Shown here piece after piece: positions 47,761 to 57,760 of a stretch of 64,000 nucleotides of DNA. The position numbers and the translations under genes are program-made. Within the stretch, counting starts at the first letter, position 1. The number at the start of each line of letters is the position of its first letter. Origin of the DNA: Rhodanobacteraceae bacterium (GTDB lineage Bacteria; Pseudomonadota; Gammaproteobacteria; Xanthomonadales; Rhodanobacteraceae); contig SCQS01000032.1 of assembly GCA_004299705.1 (NCBI GenBank), forward strand, positions 62,001 through 126,000. Direction: 5' to 3'. The notes below the pieces were generated by a model. The model did no database searches. It was not told the origin of the DNA and worked only from the letters and a program-made list of their open reading frames with translations.

Positions 47761-49794
47761 ATGCTTCCACACACCATGCCCCACCGCGCCGCGATCTGGA
47801 ATTTCATTTTCGGACGCCTGTCGCTCGCCGCGTTCCCTCTCGGCAGCAACCTCGAGGATCGCATCGTCCAGTTCACCTTCATCGGGGTGGTCGTGATCGG
47901 CGTGGCCATCCTTGCCGCCATCACCAAGTACCGCAAATGGGGCTACCTGTGGCGCGAATGGTTCACCACGGTGGACCACAAGAAGCTCGGCATCATGTAC
48001 ATGATCCTGGGCACCGTGATGCTGGTCCGCGGGTTCGCCGACGCGATCATGATGCGTTCGCAGCAGGCCTTCGCGTTCGGCGCCAACATGGGTTACCTGC
48101 CGCCGCACCACTTCGACCAGATCTTCAGCGCGCACGGCTCGATCATGATCTTCTTCGTGGCGATGGCGTACATCATCGGCTTGATGAACTACGTGATGCC
48201 GCTGCAGATCGGTTCGCGCGATGTCGCCTTCCCGTACCTCAACAACCTGGGATTCTGGCTGACCTTCGGCGGCGTGGTGCTGTTCATGATCTCGCTGTTC
48301 GTGGGCGACTTCTCCACCGCCGGCTGGCTGGGCTATCCGCCCGTCTCGGAGCTGCAACAAGGGCCGGGTGTCGACTACTACATCTGGGGCCTGCAATTGT
48401 CGGGCGTCGGCTCGTTGCTGAGCGGCATCAATTTCGTCGTCACGATCCTGAAGATGCGCGCGCCCGGCATGACCCTGATGAAGATGCCGGTGTTCACCTG
48501 GACCACGCTGTGCACCAGCGGACTGATCGTGGTGTCGTTCCCGTTCCTGACGGCCTCGTTGTTGATGCTGTCGATCGACCGCTACCTCGGCACCCACTTC
48601 TTCACCAGTGGGATGGGCGGCAACCTGATGCTGTACATCAACCTGATCTGGGTGTGGGGCCACCCTGAGGTGTACATATTGATATTGCCGCTGTTCGGCG
48701 TGTACTCGGAAATCGTTCCCACCTTCTCCAAGAAGCCGCTGTTCGGCTACTCGTCGATGGTCTACGCGACCGTGGCGATCATGGTGCTGTCGTACCTGGT
48801 GTGGCTGCACCACTTCTTCACCATGGGCTCGGGCCCGGCGGTCAACTCGTTCTTCTCGTTGACCACCATGCTGATTTCGATACCGACCGGCGTGAAGATC
48901 TTCAACTGGCTGTTCACGATGTACCGCGGACGCGTGCATTTGAGCGTGCCGATGTTGTGGGTGCTGGGCTTCCTGTTCACCTTCTCGCTGGGCGGCATGA
49001 CCGGCGTGATGCTGTCGGTGGCGCCGGCCGACTTCCTGTTGCACAACAGCCTGTTCCTGGTCGCGCACTTCCACAACGTCATCATCGGTGGCGTGGTGTT
49101 CGGCATCTTCGCCGCGATCAACTACTGGTTCCCCAAGGCGTTCGGCTTCAAGCTCAACGAGTTCTGGGGCAAGGTCACGTTCTGGTGCTGGTTCATCGGT
49201 TTCTGGGTGGCCTTCGGCCCGCTCTACATCATGGGCCTGATGGGCGTCACCCGCCGCCTGAGCCACTTCACCGACATGAGCCTGCAGAAGTGGGAAATCG
49301 CCGCGTGGATCGGCGCCCTCATCATCTTCTGCGGCATCGCCGCCTTCATCATCCAGATCGCGGTCAGCATCAAGGACCGCAAGAAGCTGGCCTGTGGCAA
49401 CGATCCGTGGGACGGCCGCACGCTGGAATGGTCGACCTCCTCGCCACCGCCGGAATACAACTTCGCATTCATTCCGAACGTGCGTGACCGTGACGCCTGG
49501 ATGGACATGAAGGAGAACGGCGGCGACCGGCGTCCGATGGAAGGATTCAACCTCATCCACATGCCGAAGAACACCGCTTCGGGCGTGGTCATCGCCGCGC
49601 TGGGTTGCATCTGCGGGTTCGCCTTGACGTGGTTCATATGGTGGCTGGCGATCGCTTCTTTCATCGGCATCTTCGTCGCGATCATCGTCCACGCCTTCAC
49701 CTACCGCAGTGACCACCACATCCCCGCCGCGGACGTGAGCCATTTCGAGCACACCGGCAACTGGAACCCCGAACAACAGGGAGTGGCCGCATGA
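47761..49794 (+). CDS. cyoB: Cytochrome bo3-type ubiquinol oxidase subunit I
   Basis: Catalytic subunit with low-spin heme b, heme o3 and CuB; reduces O2 and pumps protons. The 677-residue protein has about 15 helices. Landmarks: [29 protein letters not shown] (heme ligand His), [15 protein letters not shown] with the His-Tyr crosslink pair, HHFFTMG (CuB histidines), and [11 protein letters not shown]. It is separated from cyoA by an unusual 174-base gap and overlaps cyoC by 4 bases. Confidence 0.98.
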   Translation: MLPHTMPHRAAIWNFIFGRLSLAAFPLGSNLEDRIVQFTFIGVVVIGVAILAAITKYRKWGYLWREWFTTVDHKKLGIMYMILGTVMLVRGFADAIMMRSQQAFAFGANMGYLPPHHFDQIFSAHGSIMIFFVAMAYIIGLMNYVMPLQIGSRDVAFPYLNNLGFWLTFGGVVLFMISLFVGDFSTAGWLGYPPVSELQQGPGVDYYIWGLQLSGVGSLLSGINFVVTILKMRAPGMTLMKMPVFTWTTLCTSGLIVVSFPFLTASLLMLSIDRYLGTHFFTSGMGGNLMLYINLIWVWGHPEVYILILPLFGVYSEIVPTFSKKPLFGYSSMVYATVAIMVLSYLVWLHHFFTMGSGPAVNSFFSLTTMLISIPTGVKIFNWLFTMYRGRVHLSVPMLWVLGFLFTFSLGGMTGVMLSVAPADFLLHNSLFLVAHFHNVIIGGVVFGIFAAINYWFPKAFGFKLNEFWGKVTFWCWFIGFWVAFGPLYIMGLMGVTRRLSHFTDMSLQKWEIAAWIGALIIFCGIAAFIIQIAVSIKDRKKLACGNDPWDGRTLEWSTSSPPPEYNFAFIPNVRDRDAWMDMKENGGDRRPMEGFNLIHMPKNTASGVVIAALGCICGFALTWFIWWLAIASFIGIFVAIIVHAFTYRSDHHIPAADVSHFEHTGNWNPEQQGVAA

Positions 49795-50417
49795 ACACCA
49801 CGACGATCGACACGACCGGCTCCGCGCCCATCGAGTTCTACTGCCGGCAGGAACCGCCGGCTCACAACGGAACCCTGCTGGGATTCTGGTTCTACCTGAT
49901 GAGCGACTGCTTCATCTTTGCATCGCTGTTCGTCGCGAATGCCATGCTGGGCACGAACTATGCTGGCGGCCCGACCGGGGCCGAGGTGCTCGACATTCCG
50001 GGACTGGCCCTGAACACGGCGCTGTTGCTGGTTTCATCGGTGGTGTTCGGCTTCGCGATGCTGGAAATGGCGCGCCAGCGGAAGGGCGCCATGCTGGGCT
50101 GGCTGGCCTTGGCCGGCCTGTTTGCGGCGGCCTTCGTGGGCCTGGAAATCCACGAGTTCATCGGCATGATCGCGGCAGGCGCAACCCCCGAGCGCAGCGC
50201 CTTCCTGACCTCGTTCTTCGTGCTGGTCGGCACCCATGGTTTCCACGTGACCATGGGCATCATCTGGCTGATCGTGTTGATGGTGCAGGCCGGCCGCTCC
50301 GGCATCACCGAGGTCAACATCCGGCGCCTGCGTTGCCTCAGCATGTTCTGGCACTTCCTCGACCTGGTATGGATCGGGGTCTTCAGCTACGTCTATCTGA
50401 TAGGAGTGTTGCGATGA
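49791..50417 (+). CDS. cyoC: Cytochrome bo3-type ubiquinol oxidase subunit III
   Basis: Five-helix membrane subunit stabilising the oxidase core. 208 residues with [28 protein letters not shown] and [14 protein letters not shown], typical of CyoC. Overlaps both neighbours by 4 bases. Confidence 0.96.
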   Translation: MNTTTIDTTGSAPIEFYCRQEPPAHNGTLLGFWFYLMSDCFIFASLFVANAMLGTNYAGGPTGAEVLDIPGLALNTALLLVSSVVFGFAMLEMARQRKGAMLGWLALAGLFAAAFVGLEIHEFIGMIAAGATPERSAFLTSFFVLVGTHGFHVTMGIIWLIVLMVQAGRSGITEVNIRRLRCLSMFWHFLDLVWIGVFSYVYLIGVLR

Positions 50418-50836
50418 GCAACCCGTCCGCACCCGGCCACTCCCCCGCGCAAGGCCACGAAGGTGCCATGCACGAAAACCACGGCAGCCTGCGCGGCTAC
50501 CTGACCGGATTCGTGCTGGCCGCCATCCTGACCGTCATTCCGTTCTGGCTGGTGCTGGATCACATCATCGGCGACTTCAAGGTCGCGGTTTTCGTGATCC
50601 TGGCGTTGGCCACCCTCCAGATCATCGTGCACATGATCTTTTTCCTGCACGTCAACGTGCAATCCGAGGGCGGCTGGAACCTGATGGGCCTGCTGTTCAC
50701 GATCACCCTGGTGGTGATCGTGCTGGGCGCATCCATCTGGTCCATGTTCAACGAAAACAACCTCATGATGCCCACAATGTCGGTGCCGATCCAGCAGTAC
50801 CACGCCCCCGCGCCACCGCACTCGCCGGGATCATGA
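50414..50836 (+). CDS. cyoD: Cytochrome bo3-type ubiquinol oxidase subunit IV
   Basis: Small three-helix subunit aiding assembly of subunit I. 140 residues: His-rich N-terminus, GSLRGYLTGFVLAAILTVIPF, VIVHMIFFLHVN and a short His/Pro tail. Start at ATG 50414 overlaps cyoC; the end overlaps the SURF1 gene by 4 bases. Confidence 0.95.
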   Translation: MSNPSAPGHSPAQGHEGAMHENHGSLRGYLTGFVLAAILTVIPFWLVLDHIIGDFKVAVFVILALATLQIIVHMIFFLHVNVQSEGGWNLMGLLFTITLVVIVLGASIWSMFNENNLMMPTMSVPIQQYHAPAPPHSPGS

Positions 50837-51594
50837 GTGGGCTGCCGGCACCTGCCCCGGCGCCGCGCAGCAAGGTCAAGTTCGCGGTCTGGATGGTGCT
50901 GCTGGCCTGCGTGTTCGGCGGCTTCATCTGGCTGGGCCAATGGCAGGTGTATCGCTATCACCTGAAGCTGCGCATCAGCCATGCGCTGCAGGCGCGCGTG
51001 CACGCCGCGCCGGTGCCGGCCCCCGGACCGGCCGAATGGCCGCGCATCGCGGCAGGCCATCTGCAATACCTGCATGTCAGCCTTGCCGGCCACTACCTGC
51101 CCGGCAAGCAGACGCTGGTGCACGGCACCAGCCCGGACGGCTATGGCTTTTGGGTGATGACGCCATTGCAGACCACCCGCGGTTTCATCGTGCTGGTCAA
51201 TCGCGGTTACGTACCGCCGGGACTCGCCGACGCGCCGGCATCCGCGAAGCTTGCCCCGCCCGCAGGAGAAGTAGCACTGACCGGATTGCTGCGTTCCAGC
51301 GAACCCGGCGGCGGCTTCCTTCGCCACAACCAGCCTGGAAAAAACCTGTGGTATTCACGCGATGTCGCAGCGATCGCCGCATCACGCGACCTGCCGGCCG
51401 ACCACGTCGCGCCCTACTTCGTCGACGCCGCTGCCGCGGCCGGAGACGCGCGCTGGCCGGCAGCGGGACTCACCAAGGTCTCCATCTACAACCACAGCCT
51501 TGGTTACGCGATCACCTGGTTTGTGCTGGCGCTGGGCACGCTGCTCGCGGCAGGCATCGTGGTCCGCTACGAACGGCGGCTCGACAGGCATTGA
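50833..51594 (+). CDS. SURF1-family oxidase assembly protein
   Basis: Inner-membrane protein involved in inserting heme a or o into terminal oxidases. 253 residues with one helix at each end, GFIWLGQWQVYR after the first, LQTTRGFIVLVNRGYVP and LTGLLRSSEPGG in the periplasmic domain, and LTKVSIYNHSLGYAITWF before the second helix. Coupled to cyoD by an overlap, which assigns it to the bo3 enzyme. No cyoE (heme O synthase) gene follows. Confidence 0.93.
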   Translation: MSGLPAPAPAPRSKVKFAVWMVLLACVFGGFIWLGQWQVYRYHLKLRISHALQARVHAAPVPAPGPAEWPRIAAGHLQYLHVSLAGHYLPGKQTLVHGTSPDGYGFWVMTPLQTTRGFIVLVNRGYVPPGLADAPASAKLAPPAGEVALTGLLRSSEPGGGFLRHNQPGKNLWYSRDVAAIAASRDLPADHVAPYFVDAAAAAGDARWPAAGLTKVSIYNHSLGYAITWFVLALGTLLAAGIVVRYERRLDRH

Positions 51595-51623
51595 CTACCG
51601 CGGCCGTCGCGCAAGGCCGGCCG

Positions 51624-51651
51624 CAAAAAAACGCCCCGCAAAGCGGGGCGT
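51624..51651 (-). terminator. Terminator of the secreted-protein gene
   Basis: Minus strand stem ACGCCCCGC-TTT-GCGGGGCGT followed by a run of seven T. The T-run exists only on the minus strand, so it ends the gene at 51691-52044. The same stem may weakly serve the cyo operon. Confidence 0.85.
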
Positions 51652-51690
51652 GAAACCGGGAGCCGGCTGGAGAGCCGACAGGCACCCGGG

Positions 51691-52044
51691 TTACTTGGCG
51701 GACGCAACCGACGTTTCGTTGGCAGCCCGGCGCTGCGCGGCCAGATACTGCTGTACCAGCGCGTCATAGCGCTTCTGCAAGCGCTCGATGCCACCGCTCA
51801 GGTACTCGGGATAGGACGTCTGATCCCCGAACAGCATCCCAAGCTGGCGTGGGGTGAAGTTGGCGCGCAGCATCTGGTCGTACGCGTCACAGGCATGGCC
51901 GGTGCCGCCGTTGGGGGGCGTGCAGGCGGAGATGCCAGCCGCCGAAACCGTCACCGGCTGCATGAGATGGGTGGAATTGCCGGCCACGGCGACGCCGGTC
52001 ATGCCGACCAGGAGAATGGCGATGGAGATTGTGCGAAGTTTCAT
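51691..52044 (-). CDS. Small secreted protein of unknown function
   Basis: A 117-residue protein with a clear signal peptide (ISIAILLVGMTGVAVAG) and a mature part containing two cysteines (SACTPPNGGTGHACDAYDQM), which could form one disulfide, and a helical, Gln/Arg-rich C-terminus (YDALVQQYLAAQRRAA). I recognise no family. It has its own terminator, and an array of phased TCA repeats lies 60 to 106 bases upstream of its start, so it is probably a regulated single gene. Confidence 0.7.
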   Translation of the reverse strand: MKLRTISIAILLVGMTGVAVAGNSTHLMQPVTVSAAGISACTPPNGGTGHACDAYDQMLRANFTPRQLGMLFGDQTSYPEYLSGGIERLQKRYDALVQQYLAAQRRAANETSVASAK

Positions 52045-52102
52045 GATGGCTTCCTCTTGACCGCGGCCGCTTGCCGCCTAAGCAGGCTGCGCGGTAGCCG
52101 CG

Positions 52103-52150
52103 TCAGAAATCCTCAGAAATCGCCTCAATTGTTCTCAAAACTTTTCAGAC
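52103..52150. promoter_or_regulatory. Helically phased TCA repeats
   Basis: Five TCA-A/G-A units start at 52103, 52113, 52125, 52135 and 52145 (TCAGAAAT twice, then TCAATT, TCAAAA, TCAGAC). The spacing of 10 to 12 bases puts them on one face of the helix. OmpR/CadC-type winged-helix proteins bind such direct repeats, and one is encoded 140 bases to the right. Absent upstream of the second regulator copy. Confidence 0.45.
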
Positions 52151-52290
52151 CGGGTGTTGCCGCGGGCACGCCGCATCAAGTTCCAACCCGCCGACGTCGA
52201 CGTTCGTCAATGGGATCAAGGTGATAGAGTGAGTTTTCGGGCGGGGGGCCTGGCGGGCTCCAGCTCAACACTGGCTCGCGGGTGGCACGG

Positions 52291-54639
52291 ATGAATGTCG
52301 CGCCCAACATGCTTTACGAGTTCGGGCCGTTCCGGATCGACCCCGACCGTGGGCTCGTCCTGCGCGATGGCCAGCCGCTCGCGATCACCCCCAAGGCATT
52401 CGAAGTGCTGCTGGCGCTGGTGCGACGCAACCACGAGGTCGTGTCCAAGGACGAGTTGATGCAGACCGTGTGGCCAGGCCGCGTGGTCGAAGAGGCCAAC
52501 CTCAGCCAGTGCATCTTCGTGTTGCGCAAGTTGCTCGGCGACACCCACGACACGCGCCGCTACATCGTGACCCTGCCCGGGCAGGGTTATCGCTTTGCGG
52601 AACAGGTGCGCGCGGTTGCGCCAGGCGAACCGGAAGCCGAGACGCCGAGGAACGTTCCCGTCAATACCGTTGCGGCCGTCGGCGCGCCAGCCGAAGCCGG
52701 TCACGACGATGTGGTAGTGCGCCCGCTGGTCGAATCCAACACGCGTCCGGTCGCCCGCAAACTGATGTTCGCGGCCATCGGCGTACTCATTGCGGTGCTG
52801 GTGATGCTGGGTGCCGGTTATTTCTTCCACCGTCACACTTCGCTCGTCCGAGAGGGTGTGACATCCATTCCCGCCAAATCCATCGCGGTGCTGCCGTTCG
52901 AGAACCTCTCCAACGACAAGAACAACGCCTACTTCGTGGCGGGCATGCAGGGCCTGATCCTGACCAAGCTGGCCGATATCGGTGGGCTGAAGGTCATCGC
53001 ACGCACTTCGACCTCGAAGTACGCGAGCCATCCCGACGATCTCAAAACGATCGGCCAACAGCTCGGCGTCTCCACGATCCTGGAAGGCAGCGTGCAGAAA
53101 GCGGGAAACCAGGTACTGATCAACGTGCAGTTGATCGACTGCGAAACCGACAGCCCCATCTGGGCCAAAAGCTATACCCGTACGCTCACCAACGTGTTCG
53201 GGGTCGAGGGAGACGTGGCCGAAAAGGTGGCGTCGGCATTGAAAGCCAAGCTTTCACCAGCCGAAACCGCACGCCTCGCCAGCAAGCTCAGCCCTGATGC
53301 CGCCGCCAACGACCTGTTCCTGCAAGCCGAATATCAGGGGAACCAAGGCCAGACCAATTACGACACTACAAACTGGAAGGCCGCGATCCCGCTGTACCAA
53401 CAGGCCATCGCCAGGGCGCCGGATTTCGCGTTGGCGTACGCGCGACTGTCCGACACGCAAAGCGTACTGGCGTGGTTCGGAGGTGGCGGTATGGACGTGA
53501 AGCAACTCATCACCGATGCACGCAGCAACGCCAAACAGGCGCTAAAACTTGCGCCAAACCTGCCTGCCGCGCACCTCGCACTCGGCTACAACGACTACTG
53601 GGGCCGCGGCGATTACGCCGACGCCTTGAAAGCCTTCGCGGCGGCCTTGGCGCTACGCCCCAATGATGCCGGCGCCCTGACGGCGCAAGGGTTTGTCGAG
53701 CGCCGCCAAGGCCGTTTCGATGCGGCGATCATTTCATTGCAACAGGCGTCGACGCTGGATCCACGCAATTCCACGCTGGCTTTCTATCTCGGCACCACAT
53801 ATATGATGATGAGCCGCTACCCTGACGCCGAACGCGCATTCCTGCGCGCGCAAGCGCTGGATCCGCACAACCGCAACGCGAAGATCCGACTTTCCAATGC
53901 CATCGTGCTGGCGAGCGGCGATATCCCGCGTGCGCTGGCCGCGTCCGAGGGTGACGAACCACAGTTGAAGCTGCAACGCGTCACACTGCTGACTTGGCAG
54001 CGCAAATACAAGAACGCGTTGGCGTTGCTGGAGAGCGTGCCGGATACGCCCGACAACTTCGGGCCCACCACCAGACGCGGCCCCAAGAGCCTGTCGCAAG
54101 CCGAACTTTACAGGCTGCTGGGCCACATGACGCAGGCGCGAGCATTGTATGCGCAAGTGCTGCCGCAGGTTCGCGCAGAACTGGCGCAGCAACAAGGCAT
54201 CGTTCAAGCACTCGTCTGGCAAAATCTCGCTGCCGCCGAACTGGGGCTCGGCCACACTGCGCAAGCAATGGCGGCGGTCGCCGAAGCCCAGGCTATCAAC
54301 AAGCACAGCCATGACTCCGTGGACGGTCCCGTATTGATGGAACTCAGCGCTGCTTTCTACGCAAAAGCCAATCGCGCCGGCCTCGCCGTTTCGATTCTGG
54401 CCAAGGCTCTCGTGAGCCCCGGCATCGGCGGCTATTACTCACCTGTGATGCTCTGGATCGACCCAGCATGGGACCCGATCCGCCACAACCCGGGCTTCCA
54501 GGCCCTACTGAAAAAATACGCCAAGTACAGACCTGCGGTGGTCCATTCCACGTCGTCTCGCAGTGTTGTCCCGGCAACGGTCGGAACGCGACGAGCCCTG
54601 CATCCTGCAACAGGGTTTGCCAGCCGACCCGCGACGTAA
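52291..54639 (+). CDS. CadC-like transmembrane regulator with TPR domain, copy 1
   Basis: A 782-residue one-component membrane regulator. Residues 8-110 form an OmpR/CadC winged-helix DNA-binding domain (YEFGPFRIDPDRGLVLRDGQ ... TLPGQGYRFAEQV). A membrane helix follows near residue 155-175, then a periplasmic TolB/FlgO-like segment (KSIAVLPFENLSNDKNNAYF) and about six TPR repeats. It should sense a periplasmic signal and act directly on DNA. ATG at 52291 is preferred over an in-frame GTG at 52282. A paralogue is at 55456; the first 116 residues differ at only about five positions, while the sensor halves have diverged. Confidence 0.88.
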   Translation: MNVAPNMLYEFGPFRIDPDRGLVLRDGQPLAITPKAFEVLLALVRRNHEVVSKDELMQTVWPGRVVEEANLSQCIFVLRKLLGDTHDTRRYIVTLPGQGYRFAEQVRAVAPGEPEAETPRNVPVNTVAAVGAPAEAGHDDVVVRPLVESNTRPVARKLMFAAIGVLIAVLVMLGAGYFFHRHTSLVREGVTSIPAKSIAVLPFENLSNDKNNAYFVAGMQGLILTKLADIGGLKVIARTSTSKYASHPDDLKTIGQQLGVSTILEGSVQKAGNQVLINVQLIDCETDSPIWAKSYTRTLTNVFGVEGDVAEKVASALKAKLSPAETARLASKLSPDAAANDLFLQAEYQGNQGQTNYDTTNWKAAIPLYQQAIARAPDFALAYARLSDTQSVLAWFGGGGMDVKQLITDARSNAKQALKLAPNLPAAHLALGYNDYWGRGDYADALKAFAAALALRPNDAGALTAQGFVERRQGRFDAAIISLQQASTLDPRNSTLAFYLGTTYMMMSRYPDAERAFLRAQALDPHNRNAKIRLSNAIVLASGDIPRALAASEGDEPQLKLQRVTLLTWQRKYKNALALLESVPDTPDNFGPTTRRGPKSLSQAELYRLLGHMTQARALYAQVLPQVRAELAQQQGIVQALVWQNLAAAELGLGHTAQAMAAVAEAQAINKHSHDSVDGPVLMELSAAFYAKANRAGLAVSILAKALVSPGIGGYYSPVMLWIDPAWDPIRHNPGFQALLKKYAKYRPAVVHSTSSRSVVPATVGTRRALHPATGFASRPAT

Positions 54640-54673
54640 TAACATTGTACCAACTTCGAAGCTGGAGCCGAAC

Positions 54674-54922
54674 ATGAAAGCCGCCATCCGCAAGCTGGGC
54701 AATTCGCAGGGTGTGATCATCCCCAAGCCGATCCTCGCGCAGGTCGGCTTGGTGGACGAGGCCGTGATGACCATCGAGAACGACGCGCTGGTGTTGCGGC
54801 CCGCCCGGCGGTCGCGGCGCGAAGGCTGGGCCGCGGCCAGTCGGCGCATCGCCGACAGCAATGACGATGCACTGACATGGCCAGAGTTCGCCAACGCCAA
54901 CGACGCGCACCTGAAATGGTGA
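54674..54922 (+). CDS. mazE: MazE-type antitoxin (AbrB fold)
   Basis: An 82-residue antitoxin. The N-terminal swapped-hairpin DNA-binding domain is MKAAIRKLGNSQGVIIPKPI and the flexible acidic tail (ADSNDDALTWPEFANANDAH) should wrap the toxin. GGAGCC lies 8 bases before the ATG. ATGA overlap with mazF. The pair sits between the two regulator paralogues. Confidence 0.92.
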   Translation: MKAAIRKLGNSQGVIIPKPILAQVGLVDEAVMTIENDALVLRPARRSRREGWAAASRRIADSNDDALTWPEFANANDAHLKW

Positions 54923-55236
54923 AACGCGGCGACATCTGGCTGGTTGCGCTCGACCCGACGGTCGGCAGCGAAATCCGCAAGAGCCGGCCGTGCGTGTTGG
55001 TGTCACCGCCGGAAATGCACGATTACCTGCGCACCGTGATCGTGGCGCCCATGACGACCGGCAGCCGCCCCGCGCCGTTCCGCGTGCACATACGGTTTCA
55101 GGGCAAGTCTGGCTTGATCCTGCTGGACCAGATCCGCACGCTCGACCAAACACGCCTGATCAAACGGCTCGGCAACACCAGCACCGCGACCTTGGCAGCG
55201 GTGCTGCAAACCTTGCAGGATGTTTTCGCCGCGTAA
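54919..55236 (+). CDS. mazF: MazF/PemK-family endoribonuclease toxin
   Basis: A 105-residue sequence-specific mRNA interferase. VKRGDIWLVALDPTVGSEIRKSRPCVLVSP and the later VIVAPMTT carry the conserved Arg and Thr of the active site. Start at ATG 54919, coupled to mazE. The target sequence is not predictable. Confidence 0.93.
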   Translation: MKRGDIWLVALDPTVGSEIRKSRPCVLVSPPEMHDYLRTVIVAPMTTGSRPAPFRVHIRFQGKSGLILLDQIRTLDQTRLIKRLGNTSTATLAAVLQTLQDVFAA

Positions 55237-55455
55237 CTGACTGGAATGCACGAACCATCCTTACCCCCGCCGCCGCCTCGCCATAGAGCGGACACAGTCC
55301 GCCATCGTTGCGATCCGCCGGCAGTCCCGACCTGCCAATCCGCCGTGACTCCCCACAAACACCGTCGTTCGCCCATGGGATCAAGGTGATAGAGTGAGTT
55401 TTCGGGCGGGGGGCCTGGCGGACTCCGGCTCAACACTGGCTCGCGAGTGGCACGG

Positions 55456-57729
55456 ATGAATGTCGCGCCCAACATCCTTTACGAGTTCGGGCCGTTCCGG
55501 ATCGACCCCGACCGTGGGCTCGTGCTGCGCGATGGCCAGCCGCTCGCGATCACCCCCAAGGCATTCGAAGTGCTGCTGGCACTGGTGCGACGCAACCACG
55601 AGGTCGTGTCCAAGGACGAATTGATGCAGGCCGTATGGCCCGATCGCGTGGTCGAAGAAGCCAACCTCAGCCAGTGCATCTTCGTGTTGCGCAAGCTGCT
55701 CGGTGACACCCACGACACGCGCCGCTACATCGTGACCCTGCCCGGGCAGGGTTATCGCTTTGCGGAACAGGTGCGCACGGTTGCGCCAGACGAACCGGAG
55801 TCGAAAGAACCCGGGCCGTCGCAAGCGCCAGCCGGTATCGCTGATGCGGCCGTGGAACCGCCGGCCGAATCTGGCGCGCGTCCAAGCGCCCGCAAGTGGG
55901 CCTTGGCGGCCATCGGCGCACTGATCATCGTGGTGGTGTTGCTGGGTGCGGGTTATTTCATCCATCGTCACATGTCGCCCGTCCAGGAGAGCGCGACATC
56001 CATTCCCGCCAAATCCATCGCGGTGCTGCCGTTCGAGAACCTCTCCAACGACAAGAACAACGCCTACTTCGTAGCCGGGATGCAGGATCTGATCCTGACC
56101 CGGCTTGCCGACATCGGCGACCTGAAAGTCGTCGCGCGTACCGCGACCGAAAATTACGGCAGTCATCCCGATGATCTGAAGGCCATCGCGCAACGGCTGG
56201 GCGTGACCACGCTTCTGGAAGGCAGCGTGCAGAAGGCCGGCAACGAAGTGTTGATCAACGTGCAGTTGATCGACGCCAGCACCGGCAGCCACATCTGGGC
56301 ACAGAGTTACCAACGCACGCTCGACAACATCTTCGGCGTCGAGGGCGAGGTGGCGACCAAGGTTGCCGGCGCGTTGGACGCCAAGCTCACGACGGCCGAA
56401 ACGGAGGCAGTCACCAGGGTGGCGACGCACAACCCGCAGGCCTATGACGATTATCTGCGTGGAAATTACTTCGACAACCAGGCGAACCAGGGCGCCTGGA
56501 TGAGCTTCATCCCGCGCGCCATCGCCGCCTACCAGAAAGCCGTCGCAGAAGATCCGACTTACGCAGCCGCTTGGGCGGGATTGTCGAACGCACGCTCCGA
56601 TGCCTATTTCGGCGGTCTGGATCGATCCGAGGCCAACATGCGTGCGGCCGCAGCCGCCGCGCAGCGCGCACTGGCGCTGGACCCTAAGTCGGCCGACGCA
56701 CACCTCGCGATGAGTGGGGTGGAACGATTCCTCGACCACGACCTCGTGGCATCGCGCGATCAGGCACGGCAGGCCGCCGAGCTGCAGCCGAACGATGCAG
56801 GCGCATGGACCGACCTGGCCATCGAAAGCGACAATATCGACGACGAGAACATGGCGCGCAAGGCGCTGAAACGGGCGATTGCCTTAGACCCGACGGCAAG
56901 CTTCCCGGAATATTACTTGGGTGTGATGCGGGCGAACCGGGGAGATTACACGGGCGGCCGGCAGGCTGTGGAGAGAGCACTCGCGATCGATCCGCAAAAC
57001 GCCCGGGCGTACGTGCTGTTGACCCGGATCGACGTCGCGCAGGATGGCGACGTGGCGGCCGCCACGCGGGTACTGGACAACATGGCGCCGGGTACGCCAC
57101 TGAACGCCGAGGTTGCGCAACTGCGCATCCAGCTTTTGCTGTATCGCCGCGACTTCGGCGCCGCGCGCGCACTGGCGGCGAAGTACGCGGATGAATTCAC
57201 GAGTGGCGAGGCGGCGGTGCTGATCGCGATGTGCCGCGCCAACGTCGAGTGGCTGGCCGGCAAGCAGGATGCCGCCCGCGCGATCTACCGAAAAACGATC
57301 CAGCCCTTGACCACCGAACCCGGTTTCGATGACAGCGTCCCTGCTCACCTGCAGCTTGGCCTGGCCTATGCGCGGCTTGGTGAGGGTGAGGCCGCGCTCA
57401 AGCAAAACCAGACGGCCGCGGCGCTGGTTCGCAAATCGCATCACGTAAATTGGGGTGATCAGGTACGCAGGCTCAATCTCGCAAAGATCCAGCTTGCCCT
57501 CGGCAACGCGCAAGCGGCCATCGACGTCCTTGCGCGGTTTTTCGCGCAGTACGGGAGCAGCACCTGGCTTTCGCCTTCAATATTGCGTCTCGATCCGACC
57601 TTGGATCCGGTCCGCCACGATCCGCGCTTCCGGGCGCTGCTCAAGAAATATGCCAGCTACAAACCTGCCGTGATTCCAGTCGCTCGGCGGAGCCAGTCCG
57701 ACACGCCACCCGGAGCCGATACTCCGTAG
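55456..57729 (+). CDS. CadC-like transmembrane regulator with TPR domain, copy 2
   Basis: A 757-residue paralogue of 52291-54639 with the same layout: winged helix (residues 8-110), membrane helix (KWALAAIGALIIVVVLLGAG), the KSIAVLPFENLSNDKNNAYF periplasmic segment, and TPR repeats with strong helical Ala-rich pairs. About 75 bases upstream of the ATG are also nearly identical between the copies. The DNA-binding domains should recognise the same sites, while the C-terminal sensors differ. Confidence 0.88.
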   Translation: MNVAPNILYEFGPFRIDPDRGLVLRDGQPLAITPKAFEVLLALVRRNHEVVSKDELMQAVWPDRVVEEANLSQCIFVLRKLLGDTHDTRRYIVTLPGQGYRFAEQVRTVAPDEPESKEPGPSQAPAGIADAAVEPPAESGARPSARKWALAAIGALIIVVVLLGAGYFIHRHMSPVQESATSIPAKSIAVLPFENLSNDKNNAYFVAGMQDLILTRLADIGDLKVVARTATENYGSHPDDLKAIAQRLGVTTLLEGSVQKAGNEVLINVQLIDASTGSHIWAQSYQRTLDNIFGVEGEVATKVAGALDAKLTTAETEAVTRVATHNPQAYDDYLRGNYFDNQANQGAWMSFIPRAIAAYQKAVAEDPTYAAAWAGLSNARSDAYFGGLDRSEANMRAAAAAAQRALALDPKSADAHLAMSGVERFLDHDLVASRDQARQAAELQPNDAGAWTDLAIESDNIDDENMARKALKRAIALDPTASFPEYYLGVMRANRGDYTGGRQAVERALAIDPQNARAYVLLTRIDVAQDGDVAAATRVLDNMAPGTPLNAEVAQLRIQLLLYRRDFGAARALAAKYADEFTSGEAAVLIAMCRANVEWLAGKQDAARAIYRKTIQPLTTEPGFDDSVPAHLQLGLAYARLGEGEAALKQNQTAAALVRKSHHVNWGDQVRRLNLAKIQLALGNAQAAIDVLARFFAQYGSSTWLSPSILRLDPTLDPVRHDPRFRALLKKYASYKPAVIPVARRSQSDTPPGADTP

Positions 57730-57760
57730 CCGGCCCCGACGAACACTGCACTCGGCATCA

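Noticed and set aside
47743-49776. 677-codon minus-strand ORF opposite cyoB
   Set aside because: It mirrors cyoB almost exactly; its His/Asp/Glu-rich composition is what the complement of a membrane-protein gene gives.
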